Shown one piece after another: positions 5,349-12,809 of a stretch of 13,813 nucleotides of DNA. How positions within the stretch are numbered: position 1 is the stretch's first letter; each line of letters starts with the position of its first letter. The stretch is from UBA7887 sp964408735 (GTDB lineage Bacteria; Pseudomonadota; Alphaproteobacteria; UBA7887), in assembly GCA_964408735.1 (NCBI GenBank), contig CAYPAX010000114.1, forward strand, positions 1 through 13,813. Reading direction: 5' to 3'. A program made the translations under genes and the position numbers. The notes beneath the pieces are model-generated. The model was not told the DNA's origin. It ran no database searches and was given only the letters and a program-made list of their open reading frames with translations.

Positions 5349-7123
5349 TGCTCGAGGAAATCCTCGGGCTCAACGGTTTCGCCCTGGTGCGCAAGCCTGA
5401 TAATTTCGTTGTTCTCCCCTTGCAGGAAGCGATCAACAGCGCCGGTGTCTCGGGAACCTTCCTGCCCGGCGGTGGCGTCACGCGCGGCTTTGCCATTCGC
5501 ATTCTGTCGTTCGAGCATGTCGGCGCGGCGGAGATGGCGCAGATCCTCGAGCCGGTGGTGCCGGCCGGCGGCCTGCTGCGGGTCGATGCGGCGCGCAACC
5601 TGATGATCGTCGCCGGCAGCCAGCAGGAGTTGCAGGCGCTGCACGAGCTGGCCACCATCTTCGATGTGGACTGGATGTCGGGCATGTCGTTCGCCCTGGT
5701 GCCGCTCGATTATGCCGACCCGGAGGCGGTGATCGGCGAGCTGCAATCGATCTTCGGCGATGCCGGCAGCGGTCCGCTTGCCGGTCTGCTGCGCTTCGTG
5801 CCGGTCGACCGCATCAACGCGGTGCTGATGATCTCCTCGCGCCCGCAATACCTCGATCAGGCCGAGGAGTGGATTGCCAGGCTCGACCAGGGCGAGACCG
5901 AAAACGAAGCCCAGCGTCTGTTCGTCTATTACGTCAGGAACGGTCGCGCGGAAGATCTGGCGTCGGTCTTGCAGGATGCCTTTACGGCGCCCGAGGACGA
6001 GGCACCACGGGCGGCGCTGGCGCCGGGTGCGGAACGCGCCGAGATCGGCCGCGAGGTGCCGCGCCGGGCAGCGCCGCAAGACGATGCGGCAGGGGATGAC
6101 GGCGAAGATGCGGCGGTGGCGGAGCCGGTGGCTACGGCCGGTGCGGTGGCCCGCGCGGAAAGCAGTGGCGGCGAGGGCATCGGCCTATCCGGCACCAGCG
6201 ACATCCGCATCATTCCCGACGAAGCCAACAATGCGCTGCTGGTGCTGGCCACGGCGCGGCAATACCGCATGGTAGAGAGCGCGCTGCACAAGCTCGATAT
6301 CGTGCCCCTGCAGGTGCTGATCGAGGCCACCATTGCGGAAGTCACCCTGACCGACACCTTGCGCTACGGCGTCGAATGGTTCCTGCAATCGGGCAATTCC
6401 TCGGCAACGCTCTCGACATTGACCACCGGTGTCGCCTCGCAGACCTTCCCCGGTTTCTCCTATCTGCTCTCGGCCGGCACGGATGCCCGCGTGGTGCTCA
6501 ACGCGCTCGAGAACATCACCGACGTCAATGTCATCTCTTCGCCGCAGCTCATGGTGCTCGACAACCAGACGGCCGAGCTGCAGGTCGGCCAGGACGTTCC
6601 CGTGGCCACCCAGCAGCAGCAGTCGAGCGCTTCCGGCGACGCACCTTTGGTCAACAGCATCGAGTTCCGCGAGGTCGGCATCATCCTGCGCGTCACGCCG
6701 CGGGTAAATCCCGGTGGCCTGGTGATCATGGAGGTCGAGCAGGAGGTCTCGAGCGTGGTCGGCGGTGCCGGCACGGTCATTCCGACCTTCCAGCAGCGCC
6801 GCGTCGAGAGCTCGATCGCGGTGCAGAGCGGCGAGACGGTGGCCCTCGGCGGCCTCATCCAGGACGACCGAAATCGGGTCAAGACCGGCGTGCCCTTCCT
6901 GCAGGACGTGCCTCTGCTCGGCGAGCTGTTCAGCAATACCAGCGACGTCGACACCCGCACCGAGCTGCTGGTGGTGATCACGCCGCGCGTGGTCGGCAAT
7001 CAGGAAGAGGCACGTGCCGTCACCGAGGAGCTGCGCGCCAAGATGCGCGCCGTCATCCCGCTCAGCCCGCAGATCCAGGACCGCACCATCAAGCTGGCGC
7101 CGCTCGACGGCGGCGCGCCTTAG
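5336..7123 (+). CDS. gspD: Type II secretion secretin GspD, N-terminally truncated
   Basis: GspD forms the outer-membrane secretin channel. The longest frame starts at GTG 5336 (595 aa); ATG 5348 is the only other early start, and neither has a Shine-Dalgarno. No signal peptide is present, and the product begins in the last part of the N0 domain (LEEILGLNGFALV, about 6-18). N1 follows at about 53-112, N2 at about 118-184 and N3 from about 194. N3 is split by an Ala/acid-rich insertion (about 219-282) before it resumes at IRIIPDEANNALLV. The C-terminal secretin domain runs from about 325 to 555. It carries GGLIQDD and the secretin signature VPFLQDVPLLGELF (519-532), then TELLVVITPRVV. The missing start is explained by the junction at about 5340. 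As read here the protein could not be exported. The stop is 4 nt from that of the convergent VOC gene. Confidence 0.92.
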   Translation: MQLPMLEEILGLNGFALVRKPDNFVVLPLQEAINSAGVSGTFLPGGGVTRGFAIRILSFEHVGAAEMAQILEPVVPAGGLLRVDAARNLMIVAGSQQELQALHELATIFDVDWMSGMSFALVPLDYADPEAVIGELQSIFGDAGSGPLAGLLRFVPVDRINAVLMISSRPQYLDQAEEWIARLDQGETENEAQRLFVYYVRNGRAEDLASVLQDAFTAPEDEAPRAALAPGAERAEIGREVPRRAAPQDDAAGDDGEDAAVAEPVATAGAVARAESSGGEGIGLSGTSDIRIIPDEANNALLVLATARQYRMVESALHKLDIVPLQVLIEATIAEVTLTDTLRYGVEWFLQSGNSSATLSTLTTGVASQTFPGFSYLLSAGTDARVVLNALENITDVNVISSPQLMVLDNQTAELQVGQDVPVATQQQQSSASGDAPLVNSIEFREVGIILRVTPRVNPGGLVIMEVEQEVSSVVGGAGTVIPTFQQRRVESSIAVQSGETVALGGLIQDDRNRVKTGVPFLQDVPLLGELFSNTSDVDTRTELLVVITPRVVGNQEEARAVTEELRAKMRAVIPLSPQIQDRTIKLAPLDGGAP

Positions 7124-7127
7124 GGCT

Positions 7128-7898
7128 TTATCCGACGAGATTGAACAGCGTGCCGCAGAGGGTGACCGAGGCGTCGCCGTGCGGCAGGCCGCGGGCCTTT
7201 GCCTCCGCCAGGACCGCTGCGGCGTCATTGCTCGCCAGATCCACCGCTTGCACGCCAGGGCCGCGGCCGTCGCCGACGGGCGCAAAACGCAGCGTGGCGC
7301 CATCGAGGGCGATGGCGGGCAGGCCTCTGTCTTCGCTGACTGTTGCCGCCAGCGCGCGGGCCCACAGCGCCGCCGTATCCTCGTGTGCCTCGACCGCCAT
7401 CTCGACACCGACAATCCCGCTGACGCGCTCTTCGTGGATCCTGGCACGCCAGTCGTCGGGGCCGGCCGGCGGCCAGTCGCAAAGCCGCTCGCGGGTGTCG
7501 GCGACGCTTGGAACCGAGTCGAGCGACAGCAGCACGCCGCCGGTGTCGCGCGGATGGAAATGAGTCGCCACATAATTGCCATCGTCATAGGTCTTGACGG
7601 CGCGGATGCCGAGGCCCGCGGCGCGGTCGCGCGCGGCGATGGCGTCATCGCCCTGGAGGATCACCATATAGCCGCTGTCGCCGCCGCGGCGCGCGATATA
7701 GCGACCGCCGGCGGTGTTCTCTGCGGCCGGCGAGACGATCTCGAGAAACTCGCCGCCGACAGGTGCTACGATATTGACCAGCCCGAACTCGGCAACGCCC
7801 GGGTCGCGATAGGCGACTTCCAGGCTAAGGGTCTTGGTCAGCGCCTCGCAGGAGGCCTCCAGGTCGCCGGCGACCAGGGCAATCTGTCTCAATCTCAT
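7128..7898 (-). CDS. VOC family (glyoxalase-like) protein
   Basis: The 256-aa product is a vicinal-oxygen-chelate (glyoxalase/bleomycin resistance/dioxygenase) protein. The first module (about 1-128) begins LRQIALVAGDLEA, the usual place of the first metal ligand, here Gln5 rather than His, and continues with GEFLEIVSP (E50, E53) and HFHPRDTGGVLLSLD. A second, more divergent module (about 158-256) begins GIVGVEMAVE and contains LRFAP. This two-module layout is common for Glyoxalase_3-type VOC proteins of unknown substrate. The ATG (7896-7898) is preceded on its strand by AAGGGG at a suitable distance. It is the last gene of the minus-strand operon, 22 nt after the EamA gene. The substrate cannot be told from sequence, so it should not be called glyoxalase I. 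Confidence 0.8.
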   Translation of the reverse strand: MRLRQIALVAGDLEASCEALTKTLSLEVAYRDPGVAEFGLVNIVAPVGGEFLEIVSPAAENTAGGRYIARRGGDSGYMVILQGDDAIAARDRAAGLGIRAVKTYDDGNYVATHFHPRDTGGVLLSLDSVPSVADTRERLCDWPPAGPDDWRARIHEERVSGIVGVEMAVEAHEDTAALWARALAATVSEDRGLPAIALDGATLRFAPVGDGRGPGVQAVDLASNDAAAVLAEAKARGLPHGDASVTLCGTLFNLVG

Positions 7899-7920
7899 GA
7901 TGTTTCCCCTTCGTGGCAGG

Positions 7921-8793
7921 TCAGCGCTCGCGTCTCAGCGTGTATAGCAGGCTGGCGATGATGATGCTGGCGCCGATCGCCACCTCGATACGCAGCATCT
8001 CGCCATAGAACGCCCAGCCCACCAGCACGATCAGCGGCAGGCGGATGAAATCCAAAGGCATGACGATGGTCGCGTCGGCCAATTTCAAGGCGCGGGTCAT
8101 GCAGAAATGCGCGCTCAGCGCCGCCAGGCCGACCATCAGCACCCAGGGCGCGTCGGCGAGGGTGGGCATGACCCAGGCGCCGAAAGCGGCATTGGCGGCG
8201 AGGCCGATCGGCAGCTGAATCGCCGACATCCAGAACAGGATGGCGAGGGCGCCGTCGGTATGCGTCAGCTGCTTGGTCATGGTGTGGGCGCCGGCATAGG
8301 CCACGGCGGCGCCGAGCACGACCAAGGCCGCGGCATCGGGCAAGGCGGCATCGGGGCGCAGAATGATCAGCACGCCGATGATGCCGCCGGCGACCGACAC
8401 CGCACGGCTGCGGCTGAAGCGCTCGCCGAGAAACAGCACCGCCAGCAGCGCCGTCCAGGCGGGCACCGTGAATTCGAGGGTAAAGACGACCGCCAGCGGC
8501 AGCACGCCGAGGCCATAGGTCCAGCCGGCCTGGCCGAAGAAATGCACCACATTGCGGCGCAGCTGCCAGCGTGGCTGGTGACTTCTCAAGGTGCCGTGGC
8601 GGCTCAGCCTTACCGCGGCGTAGACCACGACCAGGCCGATGATGCTGCGCAGGACGAGAATCTCGAACGTATGCAGGTTGTCCGACAGCTCGCGTACCGA
8701 GATGGCCATGGCCATGAAGCTGGCGAGTGCGCCGCTCATCCACAGCGCCGCCAGCGCCGTGTTTGGCGAGATTCCCAGGATCCGCCGGCTCAC
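7921..8793 (-). CDS. DMT superfamily (EamA) transporter
   Basis: This is an inner-membrane permease of the drug/metabolite transporter superfamily. I place the start at GTG 8793 (290 aa), which overlaps the TGA of the upstream aminotransferase as GTGA, with GGAGG about 10 nt upstream. The frame stays open upstream to 9294, but that part is a shadow of the aminotransferase gene. Ten hydrophobic segments fall into two EamA repeats (about 13-145 and 155-285). Family features include FTLEFTVPAWTALLAVLFLGER in the first half (102-124) and the matching PLDFIRLPLIVLVGWAFYGE in the second. The protein ends TLRRER on the cytoplasmic side. The substrate is unknown; members export amino acids, metabolites or drugs. 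Co-transcription with an aminotransferase makes an amino acid or related amine a reasonable guess. Confidence 0.88.
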   Translation of the reverse strand: MSRRILGISPNTALAALWMSGALASFMAMAISVRELSDNLHTFEILVLRSIIGLVVVYAAVRLSRHGTLRSHQPRWQLRRNVVHFFGQAGWTYGLGVLPLAVVFTLEFTVPAWTALLAVLFLGERFSRSRAVSVAGGIIGVLIILRPDAALPDAAALVVLGAAVAYAGAHTMTKQLTHTDGALAILFWMSAIQLPIGLAANAAFGAWVMPTLADAPWVLMVGLAALSAHFCMTRALKLADATIVMPLDFIRLPLIVLVGWAFYGEMLRIEVAIGASIIIASLLYTLRRER

Positions 8794-9977
8794 GCCTTGG
8801 CAGCCTCCGCCAGCCAGTCGATGGCGGCCTGGGTGCCGCCGCGGCCATGGGGCATGTCGAGGGCGCCGAGCGCGGTCTCGATGGCGCCCAGGGTGCCCAG
8901 CAGCATCGGCGCATTGAGGTGCCCCATATGGGCGATGCGGAAGGCGCGGCCGCTGAGATCGCCGATGCCGATGCCGAGCACGACGCCGAGGCGCTCGGCG
9001 CAGAAGGCCAGCAGCGGCGCCGGGTCGCAGCCCTCGGCCATACGCAGGGTGGTTACGGAATCCGCGCGGTGTTGCGAATTCGTAATGTTGAAATCGAAAG
9101 CCCCGCCCTGGGCCCAAACTGTCACCGCGCGGCGCACCGCCTCGGCGAGCACGCCATGGCGGGCGATGGCGTCGTCGAGGCCTTCCGCGAGCAGCATGTC
9201 GAGGGACCGGCGCAGGCCGAACAGCATATGCTCGGGCGGCGTGCCGCAATATTTCTGGTAATGCTCCTCGCCATTGCGCGCGGTCCAGTCCCAATAGCGG
9301 CTGCGCGTGCCGATTCTGCGGTGGGCCGCCATGGCTTTGTCGTTGGCCGCGACGAAGCCGAGGCCCGGCACCATCATCAGGCCTTTTTGCGAGCCCGAGA
9401 CCGCGACGTCGATGCCCCAGGCGTCCATCTCGAAGGGCATGGTGGCCAGGGAGGCCACCGCATCGACCATCAGCAGGGCATCGTGGCCGGCCTCGTCCAT
9501 AGCGGCGCGCAGCGCCGGAATGTCGTTGACCACGCCGGATGCGGTATCGACCTGGGCCACCAGCACGGCCTTGATGCGGCCTTGCGTGTCGGCGGCAAGG
9601 CGCGCTTCAAGTGCCTGAGGATCGACCGCGCGGCGCCAGTCGCCGGGCAGCGCCTCGACCGTGATGCCGAGCGCCTCTGCCATCTCGCCCCAGCCGCTGG
9701 CGAAGCGCCCGCTCTCCAGCACCAGCGCCGTCTCAGCGGGCGCCAGCACGTTGGCCAGCGCCGCCTCCCAGGCGCCGTGGCCGTTGGCGACATAGATGTA
9801 GCTCTGGCCTGAGGTGCGGAAGATGCGGCCGAGGTCCGCGAGCAGGCTCTCGGTCAGGGCCAGCAGGCTGCCGGCATAGATGTCGATGGCCGGGCGGTGC
9901 ATGGCGCCGAGCACCTCGTCGGGCACCGTGGTCGGCCCCGGGATGGCGAGAGACTCGCGGCCATTGGTCAGTTTCAT
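8790..9977 (-). CDS. Class V aminotransferase, serine/alanine-glyoxylate type
   Basis: This is a PLP-dependent fold-type I aminotransferase of the serine-glyoxylate/alanine-glyoxylate/aspartate family (395 aa, usual length). The N-terminus MKLTNGRESLAIPGPTTVPDEV has the characteristic PGPT motif. ANGHGAWEAAL (64-74) is the phosphate-binding region, D172 in VDAVAS is the PLP pyridine-nitrogen aspartate, and K198 in SGSQKGLM is the Schiff-base lysine. The ATG (9975-9977) has AAGGGG just upstream. An upstream extension of the same frame to 10424 is antisense-free noise within the oxidoreductase gene. Such enzymes typically transfer an amino group from serine or alanine to glyoxylate to give glycine, but the donor here is not determined. 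The stop overlaps the EamA start by 4 nt, so the two are translationally coupled. Confidence 0.9.
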   Translation of the reverse strand: MKLTNGRESLAIPGPTTVPDEVLGAMHRPAIDIYAGSLLALTESLLADLGRIFRTSGQSYIYVANGHGAWEAALANVLAPAETALVLESGRFASGWGEMAEALGITVEALPGDWRRAVDPQALEARLAADTQGRIKAVLVAQVDTASGVVNDIPALRAAMDEAGHDALLMVDAVASLATMPFEMDAWGIDVAVSGSQKGLMMVPGLGFVAANDKAMAAHRRIGTRSRYWDWTARNGEEHYQKYCGTPPEHMLFGLRRSLDMLLAEGLDDAIARHGVLAEAVRRAVTVWAQGGAFDFNITNSQHRADSVTTLRMAEGCDPAPLLAFCAERLGVVLGIGIGDLSGRAFRIAHMGHLNAPMLLGTLGAIETALGALDMPHGRGGTQAAIDWLAEAAKA

Positions 9978-9988
9978 GTTTGGTCCCC

Positions 9989-10987
9989 TTACGGCCTGAT
10001 CAGCAGCTTGCCGCGGTTCTCGCCACGATAGAGCCTGGCGATGGCATCGGGCGCCTTGTCGAGGCCGTCGAGGATCTCCTCGCGATAGGCCAGCTTGCCT
10101 TCTTTGATCCAGGCGGCGAGCTGTCGGCGCGCCTCGGCGAAGCGGTCCTTGTAGTCGAACAGCAGGAAGCCCTCGATGCGCGCCCGCTTGACCAGCAGGT
10201 GGCGCTCCACGCGCGGGCCTTCCGGCCAGGGCTGCCAGCTCGCCAGCGAAACCGTGCCGCAGACGATGCAGCGCGCGCGCTCGTTCAAATGCCGGTAGAC
10301 CGTGTCCGATATGGCCCCGGCGGTGTTGTCGAAATAGACATCGACGCCGCTCTCTGCCAGCGCCGCGTCGAGGTCGTCGGTGCGGTAGTTGAGCGCAACG
10401 TCGTAGCCGTAGGTCTCGCGGCACAGCACCACCTTGTCGTCGCTGCCGGTCAGGCCCACGGTGCGGCAGCCCTTGAGGCGGGCGATCTGGCCGACGGCGC
10501 TGCCCACGCCACCGGCGGCGGTCGACACCACCACCGTCTCGCCGACCTTGGGTGCGCCAACGTCGAGCAGGCCGAAATAGGCGGTCAGGCCGTTGATGCC
10601 GAGCACGCCCAGGGAGGTGGTCGCCGGGCCGAGAGAGGCATCGTGGCGGAACCAGACCTCGCTGCCGTCGCCGAGGGCGTAGTCCTGCCAGCCATACATG
10701 CCGCAGAGGATGTCGCCCGGGGCATAGTCGGGATGGCGGCTCTCCTCGACCTCGGCGATGGCGGTCGAGCGCATAGGCGCACCGATGGCCACGGGCTCGG
10801 AATAGTTGGCCACCGTGCTCACCCAGCCGCGCATGGCCGGGTCCACCGAGAGATAGAGGTTGCGCACCAGGAACTGACCCTCCGCGGGCTCGGGCTTCGG
10901 CGCCTCCGCAAGGGCGAAATGCTCCGCCTGGGGTATGCCGTCGGGCCGTGCTGCCAGCACCACCTGGCGATTGCCGTCGTTTCGCAT
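9989..10987 (-). CDS. NADPH-dependent oxidoreductase, PTGR/CurA-like MDR family
   Basis: The 332-aa product is a zinc-independent medium-chain dehydrogenase/reductase of the group holding prostaglandin reductase (leukotriene B4 12-hydroxydehydrogenase) and bacterial CurA. Evidence is YLSVDPAMRGWV (45-56), a hallmark of this group, the Rossmann motif AAGGVGSAVGQIA (157-169), GSDDK (181-185) in the NADPH 2'-phosphate region, FDNTAG (219-224), and the C-terminal RGENRGKLLIRP. No zinc-ligand Cys cluster is seen. Relatives reduce the C=C bond of alpha,beta-unsaturated ketones and aldehydes, which includes detoxification of reactive enones. The start follows the Kef gene stop by 7 nt, and a GGAG lies inside the Kef 3' end. 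The aminotransferase starts 11 nt after its stop. The physiological substrate is unknown. Confidence 0.9.
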   Translation of the reverse strand: MRNDGNRQVVLAARPDGIPQAEHFALAEAPKPEPAEGQFLVRNLYLSVDPAMRGWVSTVANYSEPVAIGAPMRSTAIAEVEESRHPDYAPGDILCGMYGWQDYALGDGSEVWFRHDASLGPATTSLGVLGINGLTAYFGLLDVGAPKVGETVVVSTAAGGVGSAVGQIARLKGCRTVGLTGSDDKVVLCRETYGYDVALNYRTDDLDAALAESGVDVYFDNTAGAISDTVYRHLNERARCIVCGTVSLASWQPWPEGPRVERHLLVKRARIEGFLLFDYKDRFAEARRQLAAWIKEGKLAYREEILDGLDKAPDAIARLYRGENRGKLLIRP

Positions 10988-10994
10988 GGCTTGG

Positions 10995-12743
10995 CTACTT
11001 CTCCTCCTCGTCCTTCAGCTCGAGCACCGACTGTAGCTCCTCGCGCCGCATCTCGACGAGCTGGCGCGCCGCGTCCTCGGGGATCCCGGCGCCTTGCAGC
11101 ACCGCCTCGCCGAGCTGCAGGGTTGCCTCCATGGCCTCCGGTATCACCTTTGTGGCGCCGCGGTGCAACAGGCGCGCGGCATGGTCCGGGTCGCGGGCGC
11201 GGCAAAAGATGGGCAGGCGCGGCCAGGATCGGTGCGCCACGTCGACCACGCGTTCGGCAAGCTCGGCATCGTCCATGGTCACGACCAGAGCCGAGGCTTC
11301 CTCGATGCCGAGACGGCGCAGCAGCTCGGTGCGGTTGGCATCGCCGAAGTAGATATTGGCGCCCTGCTGGCGAAAGCGCGCGACCAGCAGGGCATCGTTG
11401 TCGATGGCGATATGGGGGACTTCCTGTTCGTCCAGAATGGAGCCCAGTAGCTGCCCGACCCGGCCATAGCCCACCATCACCACATGGCCGCTGAGGGTGC
11501 CGCGGGGGTCGGGCTCGCTCTGGCCGCGCTGGGCTTCGAGACGTTCGACGAGGCGCGCCAGCTGGCGCGCGATGCGCGCTGCCAGCGGCGTCGCCATCAT
11601 GGTCAGGCCGGTGACGATGAGCATGAACTGGGCCACGTCGCGCGGCATGAGGCCGAGCGCCGCCGCCATGCCGAGCACGACGAAGGCGAACTCGCCGCCC
11701 TGGCCGAGCAATATGCTGGTCTCCAGGGACACCGCCTGGGAATGGCCGGAAAAGCGCGCCAGCACATAGAGAATGACGCCCTTGATCATGAACAGCCCGA
11801 CCACCGACGAGGCCAGCCAGAGCGGCCTCGCCGCCACCTCTGCCATGTCGATGCCCATGCCCACCGAGACGAAGAACAGCCCCAGCAACAAGCCGCGGAA
11901 GGGCTGGATGTCGACGGTGATCTCGTGGCGGTATTCGGTCTCGGAGAACATCAGCCCGGCCAGGAAGGCGCCGAGCGCCATCGACATGCCGACGGCGTTG
12001 GTGGTGATCGCCGTGCCGATGATCACCAGCAGCACGGTGGCCACGAACAGCTCGCGGCTGGCGCTACTGCCGACGATGCGGAACAGCGGCCGGATGACCA
12101 GACGGCCGATCAGCAGGATCGCCGCCACCGCCATCACCGCCTGGCCGAGCGCCGCGGCGAAGGCGACGATGACCGAGCCCTCGCCGTGGGCGGCAAAGAC
12201 CCCGACCATGAACAGGATCGGCACCACGGCCAGATCCTGGAACAGCAGGATGGCGAAGCTGGTGCGCCCGACCGGCGTGCCGAGGCGGCGCTTCTCGGCC
12301 AGCAACTGCATGACGATGGCGGTCGACGACAGCGCGAAACAGGCGCCGAGCACCACCGCCGTCGGCAGCGGATTGTTGAACAGATAGGCGACGCTGCCGA
12401 TCGCCACGCCGGTTACCGCCACCTGCGCCCCGCCAAGGCCGAAGACCGCGTGGCGCAGGCTCCAGAGGCGCTCGAAGGAGAGCTCGAGGCCGATCATGAA
12501 CAAGAGGAACACGACGCCGAGCTCGGCCAGGGCGCTGACGCCCTCGAGGTCGGTGATGGCGGCGTAGGAGAACCACGGCACGGTCTCCTCGAAGCGCGCC
12601 AGGCCGTAGGGCCCGATGATCACGCCGACGAACAAGAAGCCCAGCACCGGGCTCACCTTGAGGCGCTGGACGAACGGCACCACCACCCCGGCGGCGACCA
12701 GGAAGACGATGACGTCGCGCAGGTCGAGGGTCTCGGCGTGCAT
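10995..12743 (-). CDS. Kef-type cation/proton antiporter (CPA2) with RCK domain
   Basis: The 582-aa product is a monovalent cation:proton antiporter-2 protein like KefB/KefC. The membrane part (about 10-400) has about 12 hydrophobic segments, with LGFLFVGVIIGPYGL near the start, FQDLAVVP (168-175), an NAVGMSMALGAFLAGLMFSE block and GQGGEFAFV (348-355). A cytosolic RCK_N/TrkA-N Rossmann domain follows, with GYGRVGQ (425-431) and D448/D450 after the second strand. A short acidic helical end (LKDEEEK) follows. Kef systems exchange K+ for H+ and in enterobacteria are opened by glutathione adducts of electrophiles; whether this one is glutathione-gated is not visible. It is the first gene of a five-gene operon. 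The ATG (12741-12743) has no strong Shine-Dalgarno. A KefF/KefG partner is absent, but an NADPH oxidoreductase follows directly. Confidence 0.92.
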   Translation of the reverse strand: MHAETLDLRDVIVFLVAAGVVVPFVQRLKVSPVLGFLFVGVIIGPYGLARFEETVPWFSYAAITDLEGVSALAELGVVFLLFMIGLELSFERLWSLRHAVFGLGGAQVAVTGVAIGSVAYLFNNPLPTAVVLGACFALSSTAIVMQLLAEKRRLGTPVGRTSFAILLFQDLAVVPILFMVGVFAAHGEGSVIVAFAAALGQAVMAVAAILLIGRLVIRPLFRIVGSSASRELFVATVLLVIIGTAITTNAVGMSMALGAFLAGLMFSETEYRHEITVDIQPFRGLLLGLFFVSVGMGIDMAEVAARPLWLASSVVGLFMIKGVILYVLARFSGHSQAVSLETSILLGQGGEFAFVVLGMAAALGLMPRDVAQFMLIVTGLTMMATPLAARIARQLARLVERLEAQRGQSEPDPRGTLSGHVVMVGYGRVGQLLGSILDEQEVPHIAIDNDALLVARFRQQGANIYFGDANRTELLRRLGIEEASALVVTMDDAELAERVVDVAHRSWPRLPIFCRARDPDHAARLLHRGATKVIPEAMEATLQLGEAVLQGAGIPEDAARQLVEMRREELQSVLELKDEEEK

Positions 12744-12809
12744 GGATGGTGGCGGCTCCGTTCGGGGCGTGTAGGCTAGAGTCTTTCAGGCGCAGAGGGA
12801 ATCGCTTTG
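12744..12809. promoter_or_regulatory. Divergent intergenic region, antiporter operon / aminotransferase
   Basis: This 66-nt spacer separates two divergently read genes and must hold the start signals for at least the five-gene minus-strand operon. AGAGGGA at 12794-12800 is a ribosome-binding site for the plus-strand gene, 9 nt before ATG 12810 or 6 nt before TTG 12807. I see no convincing sigma-70 boxes on either strand, so promoter positions are left open. Confidence 0.5.

Noticed and set aside
4989..5603. Plus-strand frame rich in Ala/Gly before gspD, as a possible GspD N-terminus
   Set aside because: It reads the FN3 gene antisense, is not in the gspD frame and has no signal peptide. The gspD frame is closed by TGA at 5312-5314.
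4976..6079. 367-aa minus-strand open frame crossing the gspD start
   Set aside because: It crosses the junction in a different frame from the FN3 sequence and shows only low-complexity residues, so it is a shadow of gspD and the FN3 fragment.
6185..7648. 487-aa minus-strand frame spanning the gspD and VOC ends
   Set aside because: It overlaps two genes with recognisable families in other frames and has no domain signature.
8794..9294. Upstream extension of the EamA frame
   Set aside because: It overlaps the aminotransferase gene out of frame. The GTGA overlap at 8790-8793 and the first transmembrane segment give a natural start.
9978..10424. Upstream extension of the class V aminotransferase frame
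   Set aside because: It lies in the oxidoreductase gene in another frame. Family similarity begins at ATG 9977, which has a Shine-Dalgarno.
11484..12779. 431-aa plus-strand open frame opposite the Kef gene
   Set aside because: It is a His/Asp/Gln/Arg-rich shadow of a clear membrane protein gene on the minus strand.
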